Below are positions 8,669 to 16,874 of a stretch of DNA of 64,000 nucleotides, piece after piece. The stretch is from contig NZ_VDCH01000001.1 of assembly GCF_006265165.1 (NCBI RefSeq), positions 186,001-250,000 on the forward strand, in the 5' to 3' direction. Origin of the DNA: Chlorobaculum thiosulfatiphilum. GTDB lineage: Bacteria; Bacteroidota; Chlorobiia; Chlorobiales; Chlorobiaceae. The notes beneath the pieces were generated by a model. That model saw only the letters and a program-made list of their open reading frames with translations. It ran no database searches and had not been told where the DNA came from. The translations under genes and the position numbers were made by a program. Numbering within the stretch: position 1 is the first letter of the stretch; each line of letters opens with the position of its first letter.

Positions 8669-9931
8669 TCAGTGCGCAAAATGGACATACCGGCCATCCG
8701 CGAACTTTACGAGGCTGATCCCCTGCTTGTCCGAGGTCTCGTCACTGAGCCAACTGACCAGTTCGCACCCCTTCCAGTCATCGAAGCTGTCGATCTTCGG
8801 CTTGTCCGACGTGAGCTGATCGATAGAGCGCCGCATCAGTTCGTTGGTAAAGTGGAACTCCGCCTCTCCGGCCTGCCAGACGGTCGCATCCTTGCAGCCC
8901 GCAAGCTTGTTCGGCTGGGCGTCCGCCATCTTGCAAAGGTCGTTGCGATGCAGCAGATAACCGCAATGGCCGCCATCTTCGACCATGCAGACGGCGCCCC
9001 ACGACTCCTTGCCTGCCGGAGTCATCTGCGCGTACTGATTGTTGCTGTCCGTCGCGCTCCATGCCGGAGGATTGGACGCCGTGGTCAGGCAGGCGCTGTC
9101 GCAATTGCCCACGACCATCAGGTTCGGAATTTTCAGCTCCGCGAGCTTCTGGCGGTAGGGCTTCATGCCGGGAGCGAAAACCGGAAAAATCTTGCCGCCA
9201 GCACCGTCCACCGGCGAAAGCTGGAGTACGCCAACCGGATCGGCCATCTGCTCCGGCGCCCACTTCGAGAGCGGAGGCGTGTGATCGGGCGTGACTTCAC
9301 GATTGTAGAAAACCGGGTCGTATGGCGTGAAATTCTTGCCGCCAATGTCACGCAGATTGGCGAAACCAGTGGCCGCCGCCTGCGCGTGAGCGCCGCCAAC
9401 CGAGTGACCGGCGAAAAGTACGCGATTTCCCTTGCTGAGTCCCGCCTTTGAGGTTGCCGAGGCAGGTTTCAGAAACTGAAACGCCTTGACCGCCTTTTGG
9501 TCGTTGTACTTGTGGGTCGCGCCGTAACGAATGAGGTAAGATGCCGCCGCGTATGCCGCCTGGCCGGGCCTCGGGCTGCCGCCGAAATCGGTCCAGGGCA
9601 TACCATCGATCTGCTGATGAACCGTGGTCACGAACGCCAGCGCCCAGTTGTTGTCGATCGCCGCCTGCGAGTAGTTGTAGTACCACGACGGATTGACCTC
9701 GAAAAGCGGCGTATCCTGATTGGTGATCTTGCTGAGGAGCTGCTTGGGAAAGAAGAAGGGATCGAAACCGATCAGAAATCCGTGGTTGAACATCACCAGT
9801 CCATCGGCCTGCATGTTGTTCGGATAGAACACCTCGATGACCACCTCGGTGAAAAACGGAAGCTTGTCGGAATATTGCAGCCAGAGATAAATCCTCTTGA
9901 AATCGTAGTTGCCAATCTGAATCGGATACAT
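8669..9931 (-). CDS. Alpha/beta hydrolase, chlorophyllase/dienelactone-hydrolase-like
   Basis: 420 aa. The start is fixed by AAGGAGG seven bases before the ATG. There is no signal peptide. A nucleophile elbow GHSVGGAHAQAAATGF sits near residue 170, an oxyanion-region GLVMFNHGFLIG near 45, and a late His in GGHCGYLLHRNDLC is a candidate catalytic histidine. The GHSxGG elbow resembles chlorophyllase-type and PET-hydrolase-type serine hydrolases. Cysteines around CDSACLTT, AVCMVEDGGHCG and LCKMADAQPNKLAGC could form disulphides if the protein is exported without a classical signal. Substrate unknown. In a phototroph a pigment ester or storage polyester would be reasonable guesses only. It stands about 100 bp upstream of the ATPase gene. 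Confidence 0.75.
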   Translation of the reverse strand: MYPIQIGNYDFKRIYLWLQYSDKLPFFTEVVIEVFYPNNMQADGLVMFNHGFLIGFDPFFFPKQLLSKITNQDTPLFEVNPSWYYNYSQAAIDNNWALAFVTTVHQQIDGMPWTDFGGSPRPGQAAYAAASYLIRYGATHKYNDQKAVKAFQFLKPASATSKAGLSKGNRVLFAGHSVGGAHAQAAATGFANLRDIGGKNFTPYDPVFYNREVTPDHTPPLSKWAPEQMADPVGVLQLSPVDGAGGKIFPVFAPGMKPYRQKLAELKIPNLMVVGNCDSACLTTASNPPAWSATDSNNQYAQMTPAGKESWGAVCMVEDGGHCGYLLHRNDLCKMADAQPNKLAGCKDATVWQAGEAEFHFTNELMRRSIDQLTSDKPKIDSFDDWKGCELVSWLSDETSDKQGISLVKFADGRYVHFAH

Positions 9932-10015
9932 GGATCAACCTCCTTTTTGGGCGTACTGGACGCCGATGATTGTGGGGATATGAAACGAATGTCTGGTGAC
10001 AACGAGCGCGGCGCG

Positions 10016-10276
10016 TCAGTGCCAGAGACCGCCGCCGCAACTTCTGCCATGCACCTGATTGTCGAACGGCAGCTCGCAAAGCCAACCGGCGACGTGCCCG
10101 AGAGCGCCGGGTGAAAGGCTTGCCTTGGCCTGCTCAAGCTCCTTATCGGTAAACTCGAAACCGGCCTGGCGGATTAGCTCCATCCTTTTTCTGGAGAGTT
10201 CACCGGCCATTTGTATACCAAGATCCTCTTCAGCCATGAGCTTGTCGAGGAACATACGTGCAGATGATATTGACAT
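10016..10276 (-). CDS. Nif11-like leader-peptide family protein
   Basis: 86 aa. Residues 1-60 follow the Nif11/NHLP pattern: MSISSARMFLDKLMAEEDL, then a helix ending in IRQAGFEFTDKELEQAK and a junction LGHVAGW in the place of the usual double-glycine. The last ~22 residues (WLCELPFDNQVHGRSCGGGLWH) hold two cysteines and a Gly-rich end, the look of a short core peptide. Family knowledge: such proteins are often precursors of ribosomally made modified peptides, but many stand alone without maturases. No radical SAM, lanthionine synthase or peptidase-ABC gene is visible nearby, so its fate is unknown. A 3' hydrolase and a 5' SDR are its neighbours on the same strand. Confidence 0.7.
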   Translation of the reverse strand: MSISSARMFLDKLMAEEDLGIQMAGELSRKRMELIRQAGFEFTDKELEQAKASLSPGALGHVAGWLCELPFDNQVHGRSCGGGLWH

Positions 10277-10416
10277 GGTGTAGAGATGGTTTGATGAAAA
10301 GAGGCTTTACTGATAGTATAGAATATGAAGAATAAGCGGGTTATAAAGCAAGGTTTCTTGCAGAAAAACCGGTGGTCGAAGTAAACGCCCCTGACAGATC
10401 ATCAATTATCAACTGC

Positions 10417-11175
10417 TCACAGCCTTGCGCCGCCAGAGATTTCGAGGATTTGGCCGGTGATGAAGGCCGCGTCATCCGAGACGAGGAAGAGTGCGGCTTT
10501 GGCGACGTCGTCGGGCGTGGCGATGCGCCCGAGGGGGTAGCGCTCGGCGGCGGCCTTCGCGAGCGCCTGCCAGCGTTCCGGGCCGAGCACTCGCTCGAAC
10601 GCCTCGACATCGACCAGCGCGGGCGCGAGCGCGTTGGCCGTGATGTTGAACGAGCCGAGCGCCAGGGCGAGCGAGCGGGTGAAGGCGAAGATGCCGCCCT
10701 TGGAGGCCGAATAGCTGAACTGGTTCGGGCTGCCGCGCCAGACCAGCGAACTCATGTTCACGATCCGGCCATATTTTTGCGGCTTCATGATCTTCGCCGC
10801 TTCGCGGCAGCACACCATGCACGACTTGAGGTTCATGTCGAGATTGTGCATGGCCCGCTCCATGTCGATAGTCTCGACTGATGCCGCCGGTTCGCAGTCG
10901 CCACCCGCAATGTTGACGACGATGTCGAGTCGGCCGTAGTCGCGGCGGATATTGGCAAACAACTCGACAACCTGCTTTTCGGAGGTAAGATCGACGCCGG
11001 AGCACGAAGCTTGTCCGATATTTTGCGCGACCTCATCGCACACCCGGCTGCACTGTTCCAGATCGATATCCACCAAAACAACCACCGCCCCCTCGCGGGC
11101 GAAGCAACGCGCCGTCGCGCTGCCGATGCCCCCCGCCGCCCCGGTAACAAGCGCGATTTTCCCCTGCAATCTCAT
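10417..11175 (-). CDS. Short-chain dehydrogenase/reductase (SDR)
   Basis: 252 aa from the ATG at 11175, where MRLQGKIALVTGAAGGIG starts the Rossmann fold; a further upstream ATG adds 13 unlikely residues. TGAAGGIG is the cofactor-binding TGxxxGxG. The NNAG-equivalent is NIAGG. Catalytic Ser lies in NMSSLVWRG, and YSASKGG gives the YxxxK. The C-terminus IARPDDVAKAA-like segment and GQILEISGG are typical of classical SDRs such as 3-oxoacyl-ACP reductases. VDID after strand 2 suggests NAD(H) preference (acidic residue). Substrate unknown. It runs 48 bp downstream of the glycosyltransferase gene and may be cotranscribed with it. Confidence 0.9.
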   Translation of the reverse strand: MRLQGKIALVTGAAGGIGSATARCFAREGAVVVLVDIDLEQCSRVCDEVAQNIGQASCSGVDLTSEKQVVELFANIRRDYGRLDIVVNIAGGDCEPAASVETIDMERAMHNLDMNLKSCMVCCREAAKIMKPQKYGRIVNMSSLVWRGSPNQFSYSASKGGIFAFTRSLALALGSFNITANALAPALVDVEAFERVLGPERWQALAKAAAERYPLGRIATPDDVAKAALFLVSDDAAFITGQILEISGGARL

Positions 11176-11223
11176 GTAGATGTACGGTTTTGGTTCTCGA
11201 TTTTTTTGGGACAATCAACCCGC

Positions 11224-12090
11224 CTACTGCACCGGAATCACCCGCTTTTCGACCGGCGATCCGGCAAAGAGCCTGAAGCCCATCAGGCTCGTCATCGACT
11301 GCACCGCCGAGTTGAAGCGCCCGATGAACAGGTCGAGGTCGTTGATCTGGAAAAGCTCATCGCCCGCCACCTCCTCCATGAAGGCGAGAAACTGCTCGTG
11401 GCGCATCTCTCCGATCCGCGACGACCACGAAAGGCTGGAGATACGGAAAGCGCAGAGCGGCTCGTCGATCATCCAGAGATTGCCGAGGCGCAGGAGTTGC
11501 ATCCAGAAATCGAGATCGATGGTGTAGGGAATGCGTGCGCTGTAGCCGCTGGTCGAAGCGATCAGGCTCGCCGGATAGAGGCCGCAGACCGGTTCGCCAA
11601 TGATGTTGGTGCCGAGGCGCACCATTTTCCGGACAGTTTCGGCGGGCGTTTTCAGGCCGCCATCGATGAAGTTGACCTTCCTGATAAGCACCTTGCTCTC
11701 CGGATCGATGATGGTTCGCTGCGATGAGACAAGGCTCACTCCATCATTTCCCGCCTGTTCGAACGCTGCAATCTGCTTTTCGAGACACTCCGGAAAAAGC
11801 AAGTCATCCGCGCAGAGCAGCTTGACGTACCGGCCCCGCACCTCGCTGACGGCGCGGTTCCAGTTGCCTTCGGGGCCAAGATTGCGCTCGCTGCCGAAAA
11901 CCGTGATGCGCCGGTCGTCGAACGAACGGGCTATTTCGAGCGAGCAGTCAATTGAATGGTCGTCATAGATCAGCAACTCGAAGTCATCCATCGTCTGCGC
12001 GAGCACCGAGTCGATGGTTTCGGCAATGTAACGCTCGTTGTTGTACATCGGTATCGTGACCGTAACCAGCGGTTTTTCGGGTCGTGACAT
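11224..12090 (-). CDS. Family 2 glycosyltransferase
   Basis: 288 aa. The start is supported by GGAGGAGG upstream of the ATG. GT-A fold: [24 protein letters not shown] at the N-terminus, IYDDHS (first Asp pair), [11 protein letters not shown], and [18 protein letters not shown] containing the DD/DxD nucleotide-sugar metal site. The C-terminal ~80 residues are mixed helical. It would transfer a sugar from a nucleotide sugar to an unidentified acceptor at the inner face of the membrane. No membrane helix is obvious. The neighbours (SDR downstream, pentapeptide protein upstream) do not reveal a polysaccharide locus. Confidence 0.9.
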   Translation of the reverse strand: MSRPEKPLVTVTIPMYNNERYIAETIDSVLAQTMDDFELLIYDDHSIDCSLEIARSFDDRRITVFGSERNLGPEGNWNRAVSEVRGRYVKLLCADDLLFPECLEKQIAAFEQAGNDGVSLVSSQRTIIDPESKVLIRKVNFIDGGLKTPAETVRKMVRLGTNIIGEPVCGLYPASLIASTSGYSARIPYTIDLDFWMQLLRLGNLWMIDEPLCAFRISSLSWSSRIGEMRHEQFLAFMEEVAGDELFQINDLDLFIGRFNSAVQSMTSLMGFRLFAGSPVEKRVIPVQ

Positions 12091-12122
12091 AAGCGTTCCT
12101 CCTCCTTCTCGTCATCATTATC

Positions 12123-13370
12123 TCATTGGCCCGGTTCATTCGAGAACCTCGCCGCATGTTTTCGCGCCCATGCCGGGGTCGCTTTCTTGCCGGAATCGAG
12201 CACCGTTTCCGAAGAGACGATCGCTCCCTCATACCTGGCCCAGCTTGTATTGGCCAGCCAGAGGTTCGCGCCGCGCAGGTCGGCCTGCCGGAAGTCGGCC
12301 CGCTGGAGATTGACCGAACGCAGATCAGCGCCTCTGAGATTGGCGTTTTGCAGGTCGGCCTTTTCGAGATCGGAACGTTTCAGCGAAGCTTTTTCGAGAT
12401 CGGCGGCGTGAAGATCGGCGTGAGCCAGCACCTTGCCGGAGAGCGGAGCCTCCTTCAGCGTGATCTGCATCGCCGGATTGGCAGCCCGCAAACGGTTCCA
12501 CTTCATGACGTTCGACTTGAGCTGGTCGAGCTGGTCGGCGTCATAGCCAATGGTTGAGGGCGCGGGACGCCATGCTCTGAGCGGATTGAGCGTTTTGGCG
12601 AGAGGCCGCTCCTGTGCCGGATCGGTTGAAGGAGCCGCGGACGAAGCTGCACGGGAGGACTCCGGCGCTGCCGCTACTTGCGCGTAGATCGCGCCGTGCT
12701 CACCGGCCCACTTCGCGGAACCCGGCTTGCCGTTCGGCAGCACAGTCTCGCTGGAGATCACCGCGCCACTGAAGTTCGCGCCACCGGTTCGCGCAAGCCA
12801 GAAATTGGCCGCGCGGAGATCGGCATGGCTGAGATCGGCATATTCAAGATTTGTCTCCCGGAGATCGGCTCCTCGCAGATCGGCCTCTCGCATCGATGCT
12901 TTACCGAGTTCGGATTTGCGCAATACGCTCGAAGCCATCTTCGCGCCGGTGAAATCAGCGCCCGTACAGGAGGAGGAGGCGAGGGACGCTCCGGCCAGAT
13001 TCGCTCCGTTAAAACGGCTGCCGAACACCACCGAGCCGCTGATGTCGGCTCCATGCAGGTCGGCGTCGCGGAAATCGGAACGACCCATGTCGCACTGGCT
13101 GAGATCAGCGCCGGCAAGGTTTGCGCCTTTGAAATTGACGGTACGCAGCCGCCGTCCTTTCAGCTTCGCGCCCGAAAGATCGGCGCGCATTGCCGGTTCC
13201 TGAGTACGCAACTCGCTCCACTCGACGCTACCTTTCTGCAACACGGCCTCCTGCCGGGCATCGGCGGCGATGAGCCGATGGGCGGAGCCGAAAAGCAGAA
13301 AACCGGCGCACACGGCAGCGCCGCAATAACGGGACAGCGGATAGATCATGAGGTTTTTATGATTTGTCAC
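12123..13370 (-). CDS. Exported pentapeptide-repeat protein, two repeat blocks
   Basis: 415 aa from a GTG at 13370; an ATG at 13349 (MIYPLSRYCG) is equally possible. A signal peptide is clear (CGAAVCAGFLLFGSAHRLIAADA), so the protein is periplasmic or outer. Two blocks of A(D/N)LxX pentapeptides follow: residues ~60-195 (ADLSGAKLKG, ANLAGADLSQ, ADLRGADLRETN) and ~305-390 (ADLHAADLEKASLKRSDLEK). A Ser/Ala/Pro-rich linker around SSRAASSAAPSTDPAQERPL separates them. Each block is preceded by a similar W(S/N)xLR(T/A)xxPAM motif and followed by the same SSETVL(P/D)xGK...WA motif, so the protein is an internal duplication. Pentapeptide repeats form a right-handed quadrilateral beta helix. Function unknown. 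It overlaps the upstream membrane-protein gene. Confidence 0.85.
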   Translation of the reverse strand: MTNHKNLMIYPLSRYCGAAVCAGFLLFGSAHRLIAADARQEAVLQKGSVEWSELRTQEPAMRADLSGAKLKGRRLRTVNFKGANLAGADLSQCDMGRSDFRDADLHGADISGSVVFGSRFNGANLAGASLASSSCTGADFTGAKMASSVLRKSELGKASMREADLRGADLRETNLEYADLSHADLRAANFWLARTGGANFSGAVISSETVLPNGKPGSAKWAGEHGAIYAQVAAAPESSRAASSAAPSTDPAQERPLAKTLNPLRAWRPAPSTIGYDADQLDQLKSNVMKWNRLRAANPAMQITLKEAPLSGKVLAHADLHAADLEKASLKRSDLEKADLQNANLRGADLRSVNLQRADFRQADLRGANLWLANTSWARYEGAIVSSETVLDSGKKATPAWARKHAARFSNEPGQ

Positions 13371-14637
13371 CGGTCTTGAAAACCGGATCGTGAACGAGAT
13401 TGCGTAACAGCAAAAGCGCCGCTACCGCATAGACGACGCCTCCAATGCCAAGCACGAGCTGCTCGCCACTGAAAAAACTCACGATGATCGTCACTCCGGC
13501 GACAAGAATGATCGAAAGCTGCACAAAGGCGCGATTCATCGTGCGCTCGTCGAGCAACTGCTCCAGCGGATCGCCCGAGTGCAGCAGTTCGAGGCTTCCC
13601 GTCTTCTGGATGGCGGGCAAGACGATATAGATCATGCCGATGAACGAGAGCATAATCCAGCCAAGCAGCGCCGAGTGGGTGTGCGAGTGGTAAATCCACA
13701 TCTTGTCGCCCCGGATGGGCGGATAGCTGCCGAACAGAATCCCCTTCGCATAGTAAATATTCAGGATGCCGAAAGCGCTGGTGGCCAACAGAAACGCCAG
13801 ACCGCCGAGCATAAAAGCAAGCGCCGGATGGGCGAAGTTGTTGCGGAACCAGTTTCGCAGAAACACGCCGAAGGTGTAGAGCAGCGCCATCACGCCAAAG
13901 GTGAGAATATGGCTGATGAGCATCATGCCGAGGTAATCGCCCATGAGAATCACGACCAGGAAGTAGAGCACACCGCCGACGAAGAGGTAAAACCAGAGGC
14001 TGAAAAGCTTTTTGGCCAGCTCCATCTTGTCCGTCCGCCGCCAAGCGTAGGTGTAGAGGAAGCCCATCACGCTGATGCTCAGCGGAAACGACGAGCCGAG
14101 AAAGTAGGCCGACTGCGTCACGAAAAACGGAATGATGCCGTTGTCGGGAAACGCCTCTTTGAGGCCAAGCGTGAAGAGGCCGAGGTTGGCGTTGAGCAGA
14201 AAAACCACGTCGAAAATGTAGTAGCGCACCGACACCTCATTCCAGATTTTCGCTACGGAGAGCGTGGTGAGAATCTCGTAGAGCGGCACGGCGACCACTC
14301 CCATCAGCATGAGGCCCGCCGCCGCCTTGAGCAAGGGCAAGTCCGCCGCCACGGCAATCGTGACCATGACGAGCGCCAGCAGCACCAGGCCGATGAACAG
14401 GCGCTGACGCACGGGATCGATGCGCAATTCGGGATAGATCGCCGCCGTCAGGTAGCGGTTGAAGAGCAGAATGGCCAGGTTGCCGAAGCCGACAAAAAAG
14501 ATATACGGATGGAGCTTGAGCAGGAATGCGTTGCTGGCCAGCACCCCGAAACCACCTCCAAAGGCCGCAAGTGAGATGACGGCGAAGGAGACGAGGAGAA
14601 AGGTTTTCGATATTCCTCTGAGCGTTTGTGCTGGCAT
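13357..14637 (-). CDS. Polytopic membrane protein, heme-copper-oxidase/NnrS-like
   Basis: 426 aa with about 12 hydrophobic helices. The helix containing HSHTHSALLGWIMLSFIGMIYIVLP near residue 315 closely resembles the His-containing helix of cbb3/NorB-like heme-copper subunit I relatives, and HPYIFFVGFGNLAILLFNRYL near residue 43 carries another potential heme-ligand His. It is likely a relative of heme-copper or NnrS-type proteins in the cytoplasmic membrane. Not all His ligands of a functional terminal oxidase can be matched by eye, so catalytic oxygen or NO reduction is not claimed. It overlaps the pentapeptide gene by 14 nt and follows the DoxX-like gene by about 36 bp, suggesting one transcription unit. 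Confidence 0.6.
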   Translation of the reverse strand: MPAQTLRGISKTFLLVSFAVISLAAFGGGFGVLASNAFLLKLHPYIFFVGFGNLAILLFNRYLTAAIYPELRIDPVRQRLFIGLVLLALVMVTIAVAADLPLLKAAAGLMLMGVVAVPLYEILTTLSVAKIWNEVSVRYYIFDVVFLLNANLGLFTLGLKEAFPDNGIIPFFVTQSAYFLGSSFPLSISVMGFLYTYAWRRTDKMELAKKLFSLWFYLFVGGVLYFLVVILMGDYLGMMLISHILTFGVMALLYTFGVFLRNWFRNNFAHPALAFMLGGLAFLLATSAFGILNIYYAKGILFGSYPPIRGDKMWIYHSHTHSALLGWIMLSFIGMIYIVLPAIQKTGSLELLHSGDPLEQLLDERTMNRAFVQLSIILVAGVTIIVSFFSGEQLVLGIGGVVYAVAALLLLRNLVHDPVFKTGDKS

Positions 14638-14673
14638 CGTGTGATTGTATCGTTCGTTAAGGTTGCTGCCCGG

Positions 14674-15057
14674 TCACGCTGCGGGCTTGCGCATGGAGAT
14701 GAACGCGATGACGGAAAGCGCTATCACCGCCGCGTTGAGCGACACCGGGTTGAATGCTTCTGTCAGCAGGCCAGGTTCATGAAGCGACACAAAGCCCAAC
14801 AGACTCAGCATCGCCGCGATGTTCAAAAGGAACGGCCAGCGCCACGGCGAAAGAAGAATCAGCAAGCCGAACAGCATCTCGCCATACCCCATCACGGAGC
14901 AGAAAATGCCGTAGAGCGGCCCGAGATGCGCGAGCAATCCAAGCTCGACGGGACTTTGGCAAACCAGTTTCGGCACGATTCCCTGATAGATCCACACAAA
15001 AGCGAGAGCAACCCGGCTGATCCACACCACCGGCGGCTGACGATCGAACAGACTCAT
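14674..15057 (-). CDS. DoxX-like small membrane protein
   Basis: 127 aa, four predicted helices. WISRVALAFVWIYQGIVPKL, then a helix GYGEMLFGLLILLSPWRWPFLLNIAAML and a final helix ending ISMRKPAA match the DoxX-like (DoxX_3 type) pattern: first helix with a WxxxGxxPK-type motif, and E/G in the third segment. Members are membrane proteins of varied roles in redox or thiol metabolism. It is upstream of and probably cotranscribed with the heme-copper-like membrane protein, which supports a membrane redox role only as inference. Confidence 0.7.
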   Translation of the reverse strand: MSLFDRQPPVVWISRVALAFVWIYQGIVPKLVCQSPVELGLLAHLGPLYGIFCSVMGYGEMLFGLLILLSPWRWPFLLNIAAMLSLLGFVSLHEPGLLTEAFNPVSLNAAVIALSVIAFISMRKPAA

Positions 15058-15343
15058 AAAAAAATGGTTCAGGCGTTTCTTTCAGGAAGATAACAGTTAC
15101 AGGCTAAATACAGCCACTCCCAACGTTAAAGGAGCGTTGAAAGTGCGCGGCGAGGGAGGATTTGGGGATCGTGGGGCGCGGCGACGAGAAACGAAGTGAT
15201 GTGGCAATCCAGGCCGATACCGCCATCGAATGTCACGGAACTCGCCGCTGGCGGAGATGAATCATCAATGTTAAATATTTTTTGCTCAAGATCAGATATA
15301 ACGCTATAATGCCAATAATATTTTACAATAAAAAAAGCATACC
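15058..15343. other. Divergent intergenic region upstream of hipBA
   Basis: No gene seen. It separates the minus-strand DoxX-like gene from the plus-strand hipBA operon. The right end is AT-rich and holds the hipBA promoter described separately; the left part (GCGGCGAGGGAGGATTTGGG) is GC-rich without recognisable signal. Confidence 0.5.
15282..15310 (+). promoter_or_regulatory. Candidate sigma-70 promoter of hipBA
   Basis: TTGCTC at 15282-15287 and a perfect TATAAT at 15305-15310 are separated by exactly 17 bp, in a locally AT-rich patch 34 bp before the hipB start. HipBA operons are usually autorepressed by HipB binding to operators in this region; no clean palindromic operator could be picked out by eye. 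Confidence 0.65.
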
Positions 15344-15634
15344 GTGCAAGACGACAAGTTGAAATGCCTTGGCGAGCGATTGCGGCAGCTACGAATCGCT
15401 CGCCACGAGATGCAGCAGCGCTTTGCCGACCGGCTCGGCGTCAGCCGCCCGACGCTAGGCAGGATGGAGTCAGGCGATCCGGGCGTCAGCATCGGCGCAT
15501 GGGTAAAAGCGCTGGAACTCCTCGATCGGCTGGATGAGTTCGATCTGCTTCTCGCGCCTGGAGAGAACCTGTTCGAAAAATATGAACAGGAGAGCGCTCC
15601 CCGGCGCAAACGGGTTTCGAGGAAACTCGGATGA
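15344..15634 (+). CDS. hipB: HipB-like antitoxin, XRE-family regulator
   Basis: 96 aa from a GTG start. A helix-turn-helix covers residues ~8-60: LGERLRQLRIARHEMQQRFADRLGVSRPTLGRMESGDPGVSIGAW, a typical XRE/HTH_3 pattern. The C-terminus is short and basic (PRRKRVSRKLG). It should bind the HipA-like protein and repress the operon. The stop overlaps the hipA start (ATGA, 4 nt), which indicates translational coupling. A perfect TATAAT lies upstream. Confidence 0.88.
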   Translation: MQDDKLKCLGERLRQLRIARHEMQQRFADRLGVSRPTLGRMESGDPGVSIGAWVKALELLDRLDEFDLLLAPGENLFEKYEQESAPRRKRVSRKLG

Positions 15635-16830
15635 TCCGGAAAATTTACGTTCATGAGCGCACCACCGGCAAACCGTTACCGGTCGGAGAGCTGGTCAGCG
15701 AAATCAACGACCTGGGCCGCGCCCGCTGCCAGTTCCGCTATCTGGAGGAGTTTCTCGTTCGCGGCGACGCTTTTGCCATCGACCCCGTGTCGCTTCCTCT
15801 TCGAAGCGGCATATTTACAGCGGAACGGAAGGTCGTCTTTGACGTACTTGAAGACAGCCTGCCGGATGACTGGGGCCGAAAGCTGCTGATACGGCGGCAC
15901 AATCTGCCGAGAGGAGAACAAAACCTCGCCAGCCTTCTGGAGGCGCTCGCCGCTGACGCTCTTGGCGCGCTTTCATTCAGCAGTGAGGCTACGAAACGCA
16001 AACGACACTCAGGCATCGAAGCCGCGATGGTGGAACTCGATCAACTGGTGGAGACAGCCGAACGGTACGAACGTGGCAATGCAACCGATCCGCTGCTGTC
16101 GCTGCTCCTCAGCGCGGGCAGCTCGCCCGGAGGCGCTCGCCCCAAGGTGCTTGTTTCCGGCAAAACGCCGGGCGACCATTATCTCGCCAAATTTCCAGGT
16201 ATCAAAGACAGCGTCGATGTCGTGCGGATCGAGGCCGCGACCATGTCGCTTGCCGCAAAAGCCGGGCTGAACACGGCGGATTCCCGCGTGATTGTCTGCG
16301 CTGGCAAACCGGTACTGCTGGTGCGGCGGTTCGACTTGACGCCGGATGGACACCGACGCCACATGATCAGCTTCCGAAGCCTGCTTCGGGCGGAAGCATA
16401 TTACGTCAGCCGATACGATGAGCTGCACGGCCTCGTTCGCAAATACAGCGACGAACCGGCGAAAGATGCCGTACAGCTCTTCCGGCAGATGGTTTTCAAC
16501 GCTTTGGTTGGAAACACGGACGATCATCTGAAAAACTTCTGGATGCTCTATGGGCCAGATCAAGGCTGGCGCTTGTCGCCCGCGTTCGATCTCGTGCCGA
16601 ACATTGCCCAACGCGCCGAACACGTGCTGATCTTCGACGCCGATCACCGCCATCCGGGGCGCTCAGCGCTGGCGAAGCTCGGACGCGCCTGGGGAGTCAG
16701 CGGCGGCAAACGGATTATCGATGAAGTGTATGCCGCCGTCGAAAGCTGGAAAACGGAATTCTCCGCAGCCGGGGTGAGTGACGAGGAGATAGAGCAACTC
16801 CGCGAAATCGACGGCAATGTGAGGAGGTAG
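15631..16830 (+). CDS. hipA: HipA-like Ser/Thr kinase toxin
   Basis: 399 aa. The N-terminal HipA domain is present (ERKVVFDVLEDSLPDDWGRKLL). SSPGGARPK matches the nucleotide-binding loop, HYLAKFPG the ATP-binding lysine segment, NALVGNTDDHLKNFWM the catalytic loop (Asp, and Asn of the HxxN), and LSPAFDLVPN the metal-binding Asp. All catalytic motifs look intact. Family knowledge: E. coli HipA phosphorylates glutamyl-tRNA synthetase and causes persistence; the target here is unknown. It pairs with hipB by 4-nt overlap and converges on hsdR with only ~44 bp between stops, placing the TA module beside the restriction system. Confidence 0.92.
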   Translation: MIRKIYVHERTTGKPLPVGELVSEINDLGRARCQFRYLEEFLVRGDAFAIDPVSLPLRSGIFTAERKVVFDVLEDSLPDDWGRKLLIRRHNLPRGEQNLASLLEALAADALGALSFSSEATKRKRHSGIEAAMVELDQLVETAERYERGNATDPLLSLLLSAGSSPGGARPKVLVSGKTPGDHYLAKFPGIKDSVDVVRIEAATMSLAAKAGLNTADSRVIVCAGKPVLLVRRFDLTPDGHRRHMISFRSLLRAEAYYVSRYDELHGLVRKYSDEPAKDAVQLFRQMVFNALVGNTDDHLKNFWMLYGPDQGWRLSPAFDLVPNIAQRAEHVLIFDADHRHPGRSALAKLGRAWGVSGGKRIIDEVYAAVESWKTEFSAAGVSDEEIEQLREIDGNVRR

Positions 16831-16874
16831 GCTCACGGAGAATCTGTTCATAAGACTCATGACCCTGCGGTTAC

